Shown piece after piece: positions 1-6,264 of a stretch of 6,391 bases of DNA (position 1 is the stretch's first letter; every line of letters starts with the position of its first letter). The stretch is from Candidatus Nomurabacteria bacterium (GTDB lineage: Bacteria > Patescibacteriota > Minisyncoccia > Phycocordibacterales > UBA9973): assembly GCA_026395935.1 (NCBI GenBank), contig JAPLXT010000129.1, positions 1 to 6,391 of the forward strand. The letters are read 5' to 3'. Both the position numbers and the translations under genes were made by a program. The notes below the pieces were generated by a model that ran no database searches, was not told the origin of the DNA, and saw nothing but the letters and a program-made list of their open reading frames with translations.

Positions 1-1
1 C

Positions 2-1210
2 ATAGCACTTAACTTATGGCATCATTATAGGCAAGAACGTTTTATTATGGGTATAAAGTGGGTTCTTCTTGAGATACAGGTACCTCGTGATGTTATTAAA
101 AGTCCTGCTGCTATGGAACTTATCTTCACAAATGCTTTTTATCATAAAAGTGGAAAAGGATTCTGGGAACAATATATTCAAGGTGCACCATGGTTTTGGT
201 TTTCTCTTGAGATAGTTTCTTTAGACGGACGAGTGCATTTTTTCATTCGTACTCCTACCCGTATGAGAAACTTAGTAGAGACTCAGATTTATGGGCAATA
301 TCCTCAAGCCAAAGTGGTAGAAGTCGATGATTATGCATATCATGTTCCTCAATATAAAAAAGAGGGAGATTGGAATATGTGGGGTTGTGAATTTAAAAAA
401 TTAAAAGAGGATTTTCTTCCAATTAAAACTTATAGGAATTTCGGAGACGATATGAAAACTGGAATTAAGGAAGAATTTAAAATTGATCCTATAACTCCTA
501 CGATAGAATATTTAGGTTCTATACCTCGTGGCCAGCAAGTTTGGATGCAAATTATTATTCGTTGGAGTATTAAGAAGTATCATAGTCATATTACAGGAGG
601 ACATATTGATTTTTATCAAGCAAACGAAGAGTATTTACGTAAAGTACTTTCAACATTTACAAAATATAGTCCAAAAGCAGGTCAGGGAGGTATTGATACG
701 TTTGAAGTTCGTGCCCCAGCTTTCCTTGACCCTATGGTTAAGCAAGTCGCTTCAAATGCACAGCAAATACATTTTGATTGTGGTGTACGCCTTATAGCTC
801 TTTCAGATAAGAGGCTTTGTTCTGAAGATCAATTTCAGAATCTTCGTCGTGAAGTGCGTCTATTGTTCAGACAGTATGCAGCTCCTTCTATTAATGAGCT
901 TGATCGTGTAAATTCTACTCAGTTCGATGCACCATGGTCTGATCCTACTGGCCTTGCTTTGACTAAAATTAAAAAGAGAATGCTTGACTGGTATAGAATG
1001 CGTGTTTTCTTTCACCCACCATTACAATACGCTATAAATTATCCGAAAATTTTAGCATCGTTTTTCCCTTCACATAAAGCCAATATTTTTGTTGTTTCTA
1101 CTGAAGAGCTAGCTACGCTATTCCACTTTCCAGGTATGGTTTCAGAGACTCCAAGCTTCAAGCGTATAGAGTCCAAGATTGCAAAACCACCTTCAAATTT
1201 ACCTGTATAA
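2..1210 (+). CDS. DUF8128-like protein, N-terminal companion domain of VirB4/HerA-type secretion ATPase (5' partial)
   Basis: No enzymatic motif is visible. The protein resembles the non-ATPase region that precedes the motor domain of VirB4/HerA-like ATPases of type IV secretion or conjugation systems, which in Patescibacteria often occurs as a separate DUF8128-type protein; that assignment is from memory of the family. Counting from the ATG at 47, supporting features are K-S-P-A-A-M-E at residues 18-24, a DPITPTIEYLGSIPRGQQVW segment at 147-166 followed by a hydrophobic strand, a STEELATLFHFPG block at 351-363, and a C-terminus ending PPSNLPV (381-387), the type of linker that normally leads into the ATPase. 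The frame is open from position 2, encoding a basic, aromatic stretch (LWHHYRQERFI) just before Met47 that looks like the cytoplasmic edge of a membrane helix. The true start is therefore probably outside the window, and the ATG at 47 has no good ribosome binding site. No ATPase follows; mltG starts 9 bases after the stop. Confidence 0.7.
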   Translation: MALNLWHHYRQERFIMGIKWVLLEIQVPRDVIKSPAAMELIFTNAFYHKSGKGFWEQYIQGAPWFWFSLEIVSLDGRVHFFIRTPTRMRNLVETQIYGQYPQAKVVEVDDYAYHVPQYKKEGDWNMWGCEFKKLKEDFLPIKTYRNFGDDMKTGIKEEFKIDPITPTIEYLGSIPRGQQVWMQIIIRWSIKKYHSHITGGHIDFYQANEEYLRKVLSTFTKYSPKAGQGGIDTFEVRAPAFLDPMVKQVASNAQQIHFDCGVRLIALSDKRLCSEDQFQNLRREVRLLFRQYAAPSINELDRVNSTQFDAPWSDPTGLALTKIKKRMLDWYRMRVFFHPPLQYAINYPKILASFFPSHKANIFVVSTEELATLFHFPGMVSETPSFKRIESKIAKPPSNLPV

Positions 1211-1219
1211 TGAAAGTCT

Positions 1220-2125
1220 ATGGATGAGAATATAGATACAATTAGACCTAAGAATAAAATACTTAATATTTGGATATTAAGTATTTTCATAATTATTGTT
1301 TTAACTGTCTTTTATTTTCTATCTGCACCATTTAAGAATAGCGATGTATTGATCCATATATCTTCCGGTCGACCACTCCGTTCTATATCTAGTGAATTAA
1401 TAAAAGATCAGGCTATTCGAAGTGATCTCACTTTAAAAATTTTCATTAAATTACTTGGAACAAAAAAAGGAATTATTTCTGGCGACTATTTAATTAAGAA
1501 AAATTCTCCAGTTTGGATTGTTGCTTGGCAAATATCTCGTGGGCATCATAATGTTGAGCCGATTAAAGTTACACTAAAAGAAGGGATAACTAAAAACAAT
1601 ATGGCCAAAATTCTGGCTGATAAAATTCCAAACTTTAATACGGATTTATTTTTAAATGATCCTAGAAGTAAAGAAGGTTATTTATTCCCGGATACTTATT
1701 TCTTTTACTCACTCTCTAGCACTGACGAAATCATAACCGATATTACCGCAAATTTTCAAAAGAGAATTAATTCAATAGACAAAGATATAAAATCTGGAAA
1801 TCATAGTTTGTCTGATATAATAACAATGGCTTCAATACTTGAAAAAGAAGCAGGTGGCAAGAATGATATAGCTATAATTTCTGGAATTTTATGGAAGAGA
1901 ATACAGCTTGGTATGCCTCTACAAGTTGACGCAGCACCAGATACATACAGAGCGGCTGGCTTGCCTGAGAGTCCTATTGGCAATCCTGGACTTCTATCTA
2001 TTAAGGCTGCATTACATCCACAAGTATCAGGATATCTATTTTATCTTCATGATAAAGAGGGTAACGTTCATTATGCAGTAGATTTTAACGAGCATAGAAG
2101 TAATATAGTTAAATATTTAAAATAA
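1220..2125 (+). CDS. mltG: Endolytic peptidoglycan transglycosylase MltG (YceG-like)
   Basis: MltG cleaves nascent glycan strands in peptidoglycan at the outer face of the cytoplasmic membrane and is thought to set glycan chain length. The 301-residue product has a short cytoplasmic N-terminus, one membrane anchor at about residues 15-35, a LysM-like stretch around 43-110, and the YceG catalytic domain. Visible family motifs are EGYLFPDTY (152-160), ASILEKEAGG (204-213) with the catalytic glutamate among E208/E210, MPLQVDA (232-238), GLPESPIGNPG (247-257), AALHP (263-267) and the closing HYAVDFNEH (284-292). Compared with E. coli MltG, the segment between LQ-D and NTY-x-x-x-GLP is missing roughly 20-25 residues; I recall the same short form in other Parcubacteria, so it is probably lineage-typical rather than damage. 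The ATG at 1220 is preceded by a weak GAAAG at 1212-1216. A perfect inverted repeat lies inside codons 13-23. Confidence 0.93.
   Translation: MDENIDTIRPKNKILNIWILSIFIIIVLTVFYFLSAPFKNSDVLIHISSGRPLRSISSELIKDQAIRSDLTLKIFIKLLGTKKGIISGDYLIKKNSPVWIVAWQISRGHHNVEPIKVTLKEGITKNNMAKILADKIPNFNTDLFLNDPRSKEGYLFPDTYFFYSLSSTDEIITDITANFQKRINSIDKDIKSGNHSLSDIITMASILEKEAGGKNDIAIISGILWKRIQLGMPLQVDAAPDTYRAAGLPESPIGNPGLLSIKAALHPQVSGYLFYLHDKEGNVHYAVDFNEHRSNIVKYLK
1256..1287. repeat. Perfect 14-bp inverted repeat inside mltG
   Basis: The arms are AAAATACTTAATAT (1256-1269) and ATATTAAGTATTTT (1274-1287), exact reverse complements separated by TTGG. In RNA this would be a 14-bp stem with a four-base loop, starting 36 bases after the mltG start codon and lying within the codons for the membrane anchor. 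The stem is almost all A-U, so its stability is moderate. It could slow early translation, mark a processing site, or be a by-product of AT-rich Ile/Leu/Lys codons. Confidence 0.85.
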
Positions 2126-2128
2126 TTT

Positions 2129-2992
2129 ATGATACTAAAAACTATAAAACAAAAAGAATATGAATTGATCGATAGTGGTATGGGAATGAAGCTTGAAAGG
2201 TATGGCGAGTATCTAATGTCACGTCCTGATCCAGAGGCTTTATGGAAAAAGAATTTGAATGATAAAGAATGGAATAAAGCAGATTTAGAATTTATTCGTA
2301 ATGGTACAAAGAATAAATGGATAATTAAAAATGGAATTCCTAATAATTGGAATATATCATATGGTGGTTTAACTTTTTCTATAAAGCCAACATCTTTTAA
2401 ACACATAGGACTCTTCCCTGAACAGCTTCCGAATTGGGAGTGGATGACGGAAATAATTAAAAAAAGGAGCGAATCTATTTCTGTCTTAAATTTATTTGCC
2501 TACACAGGTGGGGCAACTTTAGTGTGTGCAAAAGCGGGGGCAGAAGTTTGTCATGTGGATGGATCAAAAAATGCAGTAGAGTGGGCACGTGTTAATGCAG
2601 AACTTTCAGGATTGAAAGATGCACCAATACGTTGGATAGTAGATGATGTAATTTTATTTTTAAAAAGAGAAATAAAAAGAGGGCGAAAGTATGATGCAAT
2701 TATAATGGATCCACCTTCTTTTGGTCATGGTCCGAAAGATGAACTTTGGAAGATAGAAGAAGATTTTCTAAGTCTTATGGATTTGTGTAAAAAGGTATTG
2801 TCTCCAGACCCTTTATTTATTCTTATAAATGGGTATACTGCAGGGTATTCTTCGATTGTTTATGAAAATAATTTAAATGATTTAATGAAGGAATATAAAG
2901 GGAAAATTGAGGGAGGGGAGCTAGTTATAGAAGAAAGTAGTAATAAAAAATTGCTCCCTTGTGGTATTTTTGCAAGATGGGAAAAGAAATAA
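2129..2992 (+). CDS. Class I SAM-dependent methyltransferase, RlmI/COG1092 type (probable rRNA methyltransferase)
   Basis: Members of this family (for example RlmI, the 23S rRNA m5C1962 enzyme) transfer a methyl group from S-adenosylmethionine to ribosomal RNA. The 287-residue protein shows the family's N-terminal signature YELIDSG-x-G-x-KLERYG (11-26) with RPDPEALW (32-39), SAM-binding motif I VLNLFAYTGGATL (119-131), the acidic motif II residue D144 in HVDGS, an acidic pair D172-D173, motif IV DPPSFGHG (194-201), and the closing LPCGIFARW (276-284). E. coli RlmI is about 396 residues with an N-terminal PUA RNA-binding domain, and that domain is absent here. The exact target base cannot be read from sequence. 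The start is supported by conservation of residues 11-26; it lies 3 bases after the mltG stop with no visible Shine-Dalgarno sequence, suggesting translational coupling. Its last 16 bases overlap mnmA. Confidence 0.88.
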   Translation: MILKTIKQKEYELIDSGMGMKLERYGEYLMSRPDPEALWKKNLNDKEWNKADLEFIRNGTKNKWIIKNGIPNNWNISYGGLTFSIKPTSFKHIGLFPEQLPNWEWMTEIIKKRSESISVLNLFAYTGGATLVCAKAGAEVCHVDGSKNAVEWARVNAELSGLKDAPIRWIVDDVILFLKREIKRGRKYDAIIMDPPSFGHGPKDELWKIEEDFLSLMDLCKKVLSPDPLFILINGYTAGYSSIVYENNLNDLMKEYKGKIEGGELVIEESSNKKLLPCGIFARWEKK

Positions 2993-4038
2993 AAAAAACT
3001 GTATTTGTTGGAGTGTCTGGCGGAGTGGATAGCTCCGTCTCAGCTGCTCTACTTAAAGACCAAGGTTATAATGTCGTTGGAGTTTTTATTCGTACATGGT
3101 CGCCAGACTTTATAGAATGTACATGGAAAAATGAGAGACGTGATGCAATGCGAGTCTGTGCACATCTCGATATTCCATTTTTAGAATGTGATGCGGAAGA
3201 AGCTTATAAGAAAGGAGTGGCTGACTATATGATAGAAGAATATAAAAAAGGGAATACTCCAAACCCTGATGTGATGTGTAATCGTGAAGTGAAGTTTGGA
3301 GTCTTTTGGCAATTTGCAAAAGCTCATGGTGCTGACTTTATCGCGACGGGGCATTACGCAAGAAATAATAATCATTTGATGAAAGGCATTGATTCATCTA
3401 AGGATCAATCATATTTCCTTTGGACTCTTATACAAGACGATTTAGCTCACACTCTTTTCCCAGTTGGTCATTTGAAGAAAACCGAAGTACGTAAATTAGC
3501 AGAGAAATATAAACTTCCCACGGCGACAAAAAAAGATAGTCAGGGTGTTTGCTTTTTAGGCCCTCTTGATATGAAAGATTTCTTGAAGCACTATATAGAA
3601 ACTAAAAAAGGTGATGTAATTGATGAGAATGGAAAAGTGATAGGCTCTCATGATGGTGCTATATTCTTCACCCTTGGTGAACGTCATGGATTTAATATTT
3701 TTAAAAACGAAGAAAATAGTAAACCTTTGTATGTTATTTCAAAAAATATAGAAATGAATACTATAACAGTATCTTCTTCACCAAATCATTCAAAAAATAA
3801 TTTTTCTGGCTCACAGATAAATACTACTAATGTAAATTGGATTTCAGATGTTCCTGAGCATAATAAGGTTTATAATGCTCAGATTCGTTATCATGGGGAT
3901 ATATTAGATTGCAAAGTAGAGGTATTAGAAGGCCAAAAAGCTCAAATAATTTTTGATAAAAGCGTGCTTGTAGACAAGGGACAGTCAATAGTAATCTACG
4001 ATAATGACATTTGCTTAGGTGGCTGTGTTGTGGGATAA
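2977..4038 (+). CDS. mnmA: tRNA-specific 2-thiouridylase MnmA
   Basis: MnmA adenylates and then thiolates U34 in the anticodon of Lys, Glu and Gln tRNAs, using sulfur delivered by a cysteine desulfurase relay. The 353-residue product has the ATP-binding PP-loop SGGVDSS (14-20), NPDVMCNREVKFG (96-108) with the first catalytic cysteine C101, ATGHYAR (123-129), DQSYFLW (143-149), DSQGVCFLG (187-195) with the second catalytic cysteine C192, and a C-terminal beta-barrel region with QIRYHG (302-307) and a terminal GGCVVG. Length is normal for the family. I chose the ATG at 2977. An in-frame TTG at 2959 would add six residues encoded wholly within the conserved end of the methyltransferase, which makes it less likely. 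The gene overlaps its upstream neighbour by 16 bases, implying coupled translation. An A8 run (2991-2998) lies in codons 5-8. Confidence 0.95.
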   Translation: MGKEIKKTVFVGVSGGVDSSVSAALLKDQGYNVVGVFIRTWSPDFIECTWKNERRDAMRVCAHLDIPFLECDAEEAYKKGVADYMIEEYKKGNTPNPDVMCNREVKFGVFWQFAKAHGADFIATGHYARNNNHLMKGIDSSKDQSYFLWTLIQDDLAHTLFPVGHLKKTEVRKLAEKYKLPTATKKDSQGVCFLGPLDMKDFLKHYIETKKGDVIDENGKVIGSHDGAIFFTLGERHGFNIFKNEENSKPLYVISKNIEMNTITVSSSPNHSKNNFSGSQINTTNVNWISDVPEHNKVYNAQIRYHGDILDCKVEVLEGQKAQIIFDKSVLVDKGQSIVIYDNDICLGGCVVG

Positions 4039-4056
4039 TATGTAAAGTTAATAAAT

Positions 4057-5781
4057 ATGAATTCCGAAACTAAAAACTGTCAGAATTGTAAAAAAGACTT
4101 CATTATAGAGCCAGACGACTTCTCCTTTTACAAAAAGATGAATGTTCCTTCCCCTACATTTTGCCCTGAGTGCCGACTACAACGTCGCTTAACTTGGCGT
4201 AACGAACGCAATTTGTATAGAAGAAAATGTGATGTACCAGGTCATAATGAGTTCATTATTGCCATGTATCCAGAAAATACTCCATTTCCAGTATATGATA
4301 CTAAATATTTGTGGAGCGATGAATGGGATGCAAATGATTACAAAATGGACTTAGATTTTTCAAGACCCTTTTTTGAACAATGGAAAGAACTTTTTAATTC
4401 TGTCCCTACTATTTCATTAATAAACCTACAAGATGTTAATAGTGATTATTGTAATTTTACCTATCAATCAAAAAATTGTTATTTAAATTTTGCTAGTGAT
4501 GTTAACGAAGATACAGCTTACTTATATCATTCTATTGAAAATCGTAATTGTTATGATATGTTAGGTTCTAGAAAAAATGAGAATTGTTATGAATTAATTG
4601 ATTGTGAAGAATGTTATAATAGTGCATATCTTAAGGTTTCTTCAAATTGTATTGACTCAAGGTTTTGTTATGATTGTAGAAATTGTTCTAACTGTATTGG
4701 TTGTGTAGGCCTTCGAAATGCTCAAAACTGTATTTTAAATGTAAAATATTCTCCTATAGAATATAAAAGTAAACTGGAAAAATTAAATCTTTCAACTATT
4801 TTAGGTAAAAAAGATATGGGAAAAGAATATGGCAGTATTCTTAAAAATTATCCTAGAAAGTTTTCAAATTCTAGACACTCTGTTAAATCAACGGGCGATT
4901 ATATAAATGGAGCAAAGAATTGCACAGATTGTTTTGACATAGAGGGCCCTGCACAGGATTTACGCTATGTAATTTATGGTGTTACAAATATGAGCGATAC
5001 TTATGATTGCTACGCGATAGGAATGAATATAGAAAATAGTTATGAATGTTTTGATTCAGGAGATAGTATGTCCAATGTTGCTTTTACTGCAAATGCTTGG
5101 AATAGTTTTTCTTGCAGATATTGTTATTTTATTAAAAATTGCTCCAATTGTTTTGGTTGTGTTGGTATTAAAAATAAACAATATTGTATTTTAAATAAAC
5201 AATATACCAAAGAAGAATATGAAGATTTATTACTTAAAATAATTGAACACATGAACGATAAACCATATATTGATAAAAATGATATTGTTTACAAGTATGG
5301 TGAATTTTTTCCTTCCGAATTATCTCCTTTTGCTTATAATGAAAGTATTGTTTCAGAATTATTTCCTAATACAAAAGAAGAAATATTAAATCATGGTTAC
5401 AGATGGAAAGATAAAGAAGTTAAAAATTATAAAATTGATATAAGGTTAGACGATCTACCAATACAGATAAAGGATATTGATGATTTAATCATAGGTAAGG
5501 TAATAGAGTGTTCCCATTATGGAAAATGTTCCGAAAATTGCACCTTAGGTTTTAAGATTATTCCAGAAGAGTTACAATTCTATAAAAAAATGAATCTTCC
5601 ATTGCCTCATCTTTGCCCTAACTGTAGACACTACGAGAGACTATCTCAAAGAAATCCAATGAAATTATGGCATAGAAGCTGTATGAAAGAAGGATGTACT
5701 AATGAATTTGAGACTTCGTATGCACCAGATAGACCAGAGATTATTTATTGTGAAAAATGTTATCAACAAGAGGTTTATTAA
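4057..5781 (+). CDS. Cysteine-rich protein with a zinc ribbon at each end and internal duplication; function unknown
   Basis: I know no function for this protein. It resembles an uncharacterised family frequent in Patescibacteria, sometimes mislabelled 'Caib/baif family'. It has 574 residues and 37 cysteines (6.4%). The N-terminal ribbon uses C8-x2-C11 and C36-x2-C39, like the Pfam 'probable zinc-ribbon' type; then C58 and a conserved-looking DFSRPFFEQW (100-109). The middle consists of two related units, about 129-245 and 279-396. Each has spaced NCY/DCY motifs, a cysteine cluster (C204-C225; C353-C377) and a charged helix. The C-terminus (485-574) holds a second ribbon similar to the first, with C495, C520, C523, C542, C547, C565 and C568. 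There is no signal peptide or membrane segment, so it is probably cytoplasmic. Metal-binding scaffold or nucleic-acid binding are both possible but unproven. It lies 18 bases after mnmA and 30 before the CutA-like gene. Confidence 0.9.
   Translation: MNSETKNCQNCKKDFIIEPDDFSFYKKMNVPSPTFCPECRLQRRLTWRNERNLYRRKCDVPGHNEFIIAMYPENTPFPVYDTKYLWSDEWDANDYKMDLDFSRPFFEQWKELFNSVPTISLINLQDVNSDYCNFTYQSKNCYLNFASDVNEDTAYLYHSIENRNCYDMLGSRKNENCYELIDCEECYNSAYLKVSSNCIDSRFCYDCRNCSNCIGCVGLRNAQNCILNVKYSPIEYKSKLEKLNLSTILGKKDMGKEYGSILKNYPRKFSNSRHSVKSTGDYINGAKNCTDCFDIEGPAQDLRYVIYGVTNMSDTYDCYAIGMNIENSYECFDSGDSMSNVAFTANAWNSFSCRYCYFIKNCSNCFGCVGIKNKQYCILNKQYTKEEYEDLLLKIIEHMNDKPYIDKNDIVYKYGEFFPSELSPFAYNESIVSELFPNTKEEILNHGYRWKDKEVKNYKIDIRLDDLPIQIKDIDDLIIGKVIECSHYGKCSENCTLGFKIIPEELQFYKKMNLPLPHLCPNCRHYERLSQRNPMKLWHRSCMKEGCTNEFETSYAPDRPEIIYCEKCYQQEVY
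4078..4254 (+). other. N-terminal zinc-ribbon domain of the cysteine-rich protein
   Basis: Residues 8-66 hold C-x2-C, a 24-residue spacer, and C-x2-C followed by R-x3-RL-x2-RN and a further cysteine at 58. The stretch from F24 to N49 matches residues 508-533 near the other end of the protein at 16 of 26 positions, without gaps. Confidence 0.8.
4441..4791 (+). repeat. Internal repeat unit 1 of the cysteine-rich protein
   Basis: Residues about 129-245. NCY motifs at C141, C165 and C177 are spaced 24 and 12 residues apart, followed by C183, C186 and C198, and a cluster C204/207/210/213/216/225. A charged helix (EYKSKLEKL) closes the unit. It corresponds to unit 2 about 152 residues further on; boundaries are approximate. 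Confidence 0.7.
4891..5244 (+). repeat. Internal repeat unit 2 of the cysteine-rich protein
   Basis: Residues about 279-396. Cysteines at 289, 292, 318 and 331 follow a spacing close to unit 1 (26 and 13 residues), then a cluster C353/356/362/365/368/377 and a charged helix (EEYEDLLLKI). The core from N361 to Y388 matches N209 to Y236 of unit 1 at 18 of 28 positions. Several of the single cysteines of unit 1 are missing here. Confidence 0.7.
5509..5778 (+). other. C-terminal zinc-ribbon domain of the cysteine-rich protein
   Basis: Residues 485-574 carry nine cysteines (485, 491, 495, 520, 523, 542, 547, 565, 568). The FYKKMN-x-P-x-P-x2-CP-x-CR block repeats the N-terminal ribbon. The first knuckle is C-x3-C (491/495) rather than C-x2-C, and a final C-x2-C (565/568) has no counterpart in the N-terminal copy. 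Confidence 0.75.
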
Positions 5782-5811
5782 ATTATTATTAATTAATTTT
5801 TTACAAAATAT

Positions 5812-6228
5812 ATGAATATTGTAGAGAAAATTGAAAAAGGGGCGGAGGATGTTGTTTTTGTTTATACAATATGTGGAGATATAGAGCAAGCTCGCTCTAT
5901 GGGTTATTCTGCGATAGAAGAAAAGTTGGCTATTTCTATGGATTATTGGGTGATTCATTCTGTATATCCATGGCAAGGAGTTATCAGGGAGATTGATCAA
6001 TATATGCTCATGTTCTCGACTCAAAAAAGTCTAAGTGAAGGATTAATGAATCATATACAAGCAGAGCATTCATATAAGGTTCCAATGATTGTGAGATGTA
6101 ATACCGACATGTCCAATGTGCCATATTCGCTTTGGATGGAGGATACACTTAAAAGTGAAGAGAAACTTATCACAGAAATAGAAGCACACGAAAAGCACGA
6201 TATAAATAGTTTGAATAAATTAAAATAA
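5812..6228 (+). CDS. CutA1-like protein (divalent-cation tolerance family)
   Basis: CutA1 proteins are small, very stable trimers with a ferredoxin-like fold. They were linked to copper tolerance in E. coli, but their true role is unsettled. The 138-residue product shows the family pattern: a first beta strand (VVFVYTI, 14-20), a helix ending EEKLAIS (36-42) as in the usual E-(R/K)-LAAC, SVYPWQG-x-I (50-58) matching S-x-Y-x-W-x-G, a strand (YMLMFST, 64-70), HSYKVPMIV (86-94) matching H-P-Y-E-x-P-x-I, and YSLWMEDTL (105-113) near the end of the usual domain. H86 aligns with E. coli H83, whereas the E. coli C16 position appears to be Thr. About 10 N-terminal and 25 C-terminal residues are extra; the tail is charged. 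There is no visible Shine-Dalgarno sequence, and the 30 bases before the ATG are nearly all A and T. Confidence 0.82.
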   Translation: MNIVEKIEKGAEDVVFVYTICGDIEQARSMGYSAIEEKLAISMDYWVIHSVYPWQGVIREIDQYMLMFSTQKSLSEGLMNHIQAEHSYKVPMIVRCNTDMSNVPYSLWMEDTLKSEEKLITEIEAHEKHDINSLNKLK

Positions 6229-6252
6229 TGTTATATCGATTACGATATAACA
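6229..6252. terminator. Perfect 10-bp hairpin directly after the CutA-like stop codon
   Basis: The arms TGTTATATCG (6229-6238) and CGATATAACA (6243-6252) are exact complements around an ATTA loop. The stem begins on the base after the TAA. No T-run follows, so it is not a classical intrinsic terminator. It may act as a 3'-end stabiliser, a weak terminator or an operator. Confidence 0.5.
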
Positions 6253-6264
6253 ACTTCATTCGGA

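Noticed and set aside
528..797. Second-frame open frame of 89 codons inside gene 1
   Set aside because: It lies wholly inside the conserved frame of the DUF8128-like gene, and its product shows no recognisable motif.
1039..1290. Antisense 83-codon open frame across the gene 1/mltG boundary
   Set aside because: It overlaps two well-supported genes. Its plausible-looking hydrophobic N-terminus comes from the palindrome at 1256-1287, which encodes similar residues on both strands.
2071..2406. Antisense open frame of 111 codons over the mltG/methyltransferase boundary
   Set aside because: The opposite strand carries conserved MltG and methyltransferase motifs throughout; the Phe/Ile-rich product is typical of the complement of Lys/Asn-rich coding DNA.
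2653..2687. Imperfect T-rich/A-rich inverted repeat inside the methyltransferase gene
   Set aside because: It consists of low-complexity Phe/Leu and Lys codons with a weak stem, as expected by chance at this base composition.
4441..5244. The repeated cysteine motifs as a CRISPR-like or DNA-level repeat array
   Set aside because: The repetition is at protein level with diverged codons and irregular spacing, within one continuous reading frame; there are no identical DNA repeats with unique spacers.
5782..5811. Possible terminator or promoter in the 30-base AT-only gap before the CutA-like gene
   Set aside because: TTAATTAA followed by six T gives only a tiny A-T stem, and no -35/-10 pair with sensible spacing stands out.
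5665..6024. Antisense open frame of 119 codons over the end of the cysteine-rich gene and the CutA-like gene
   Set aside because: It runs against the C-terminal zinc ribbon and the CutA core motifs and has no recognisable domain.
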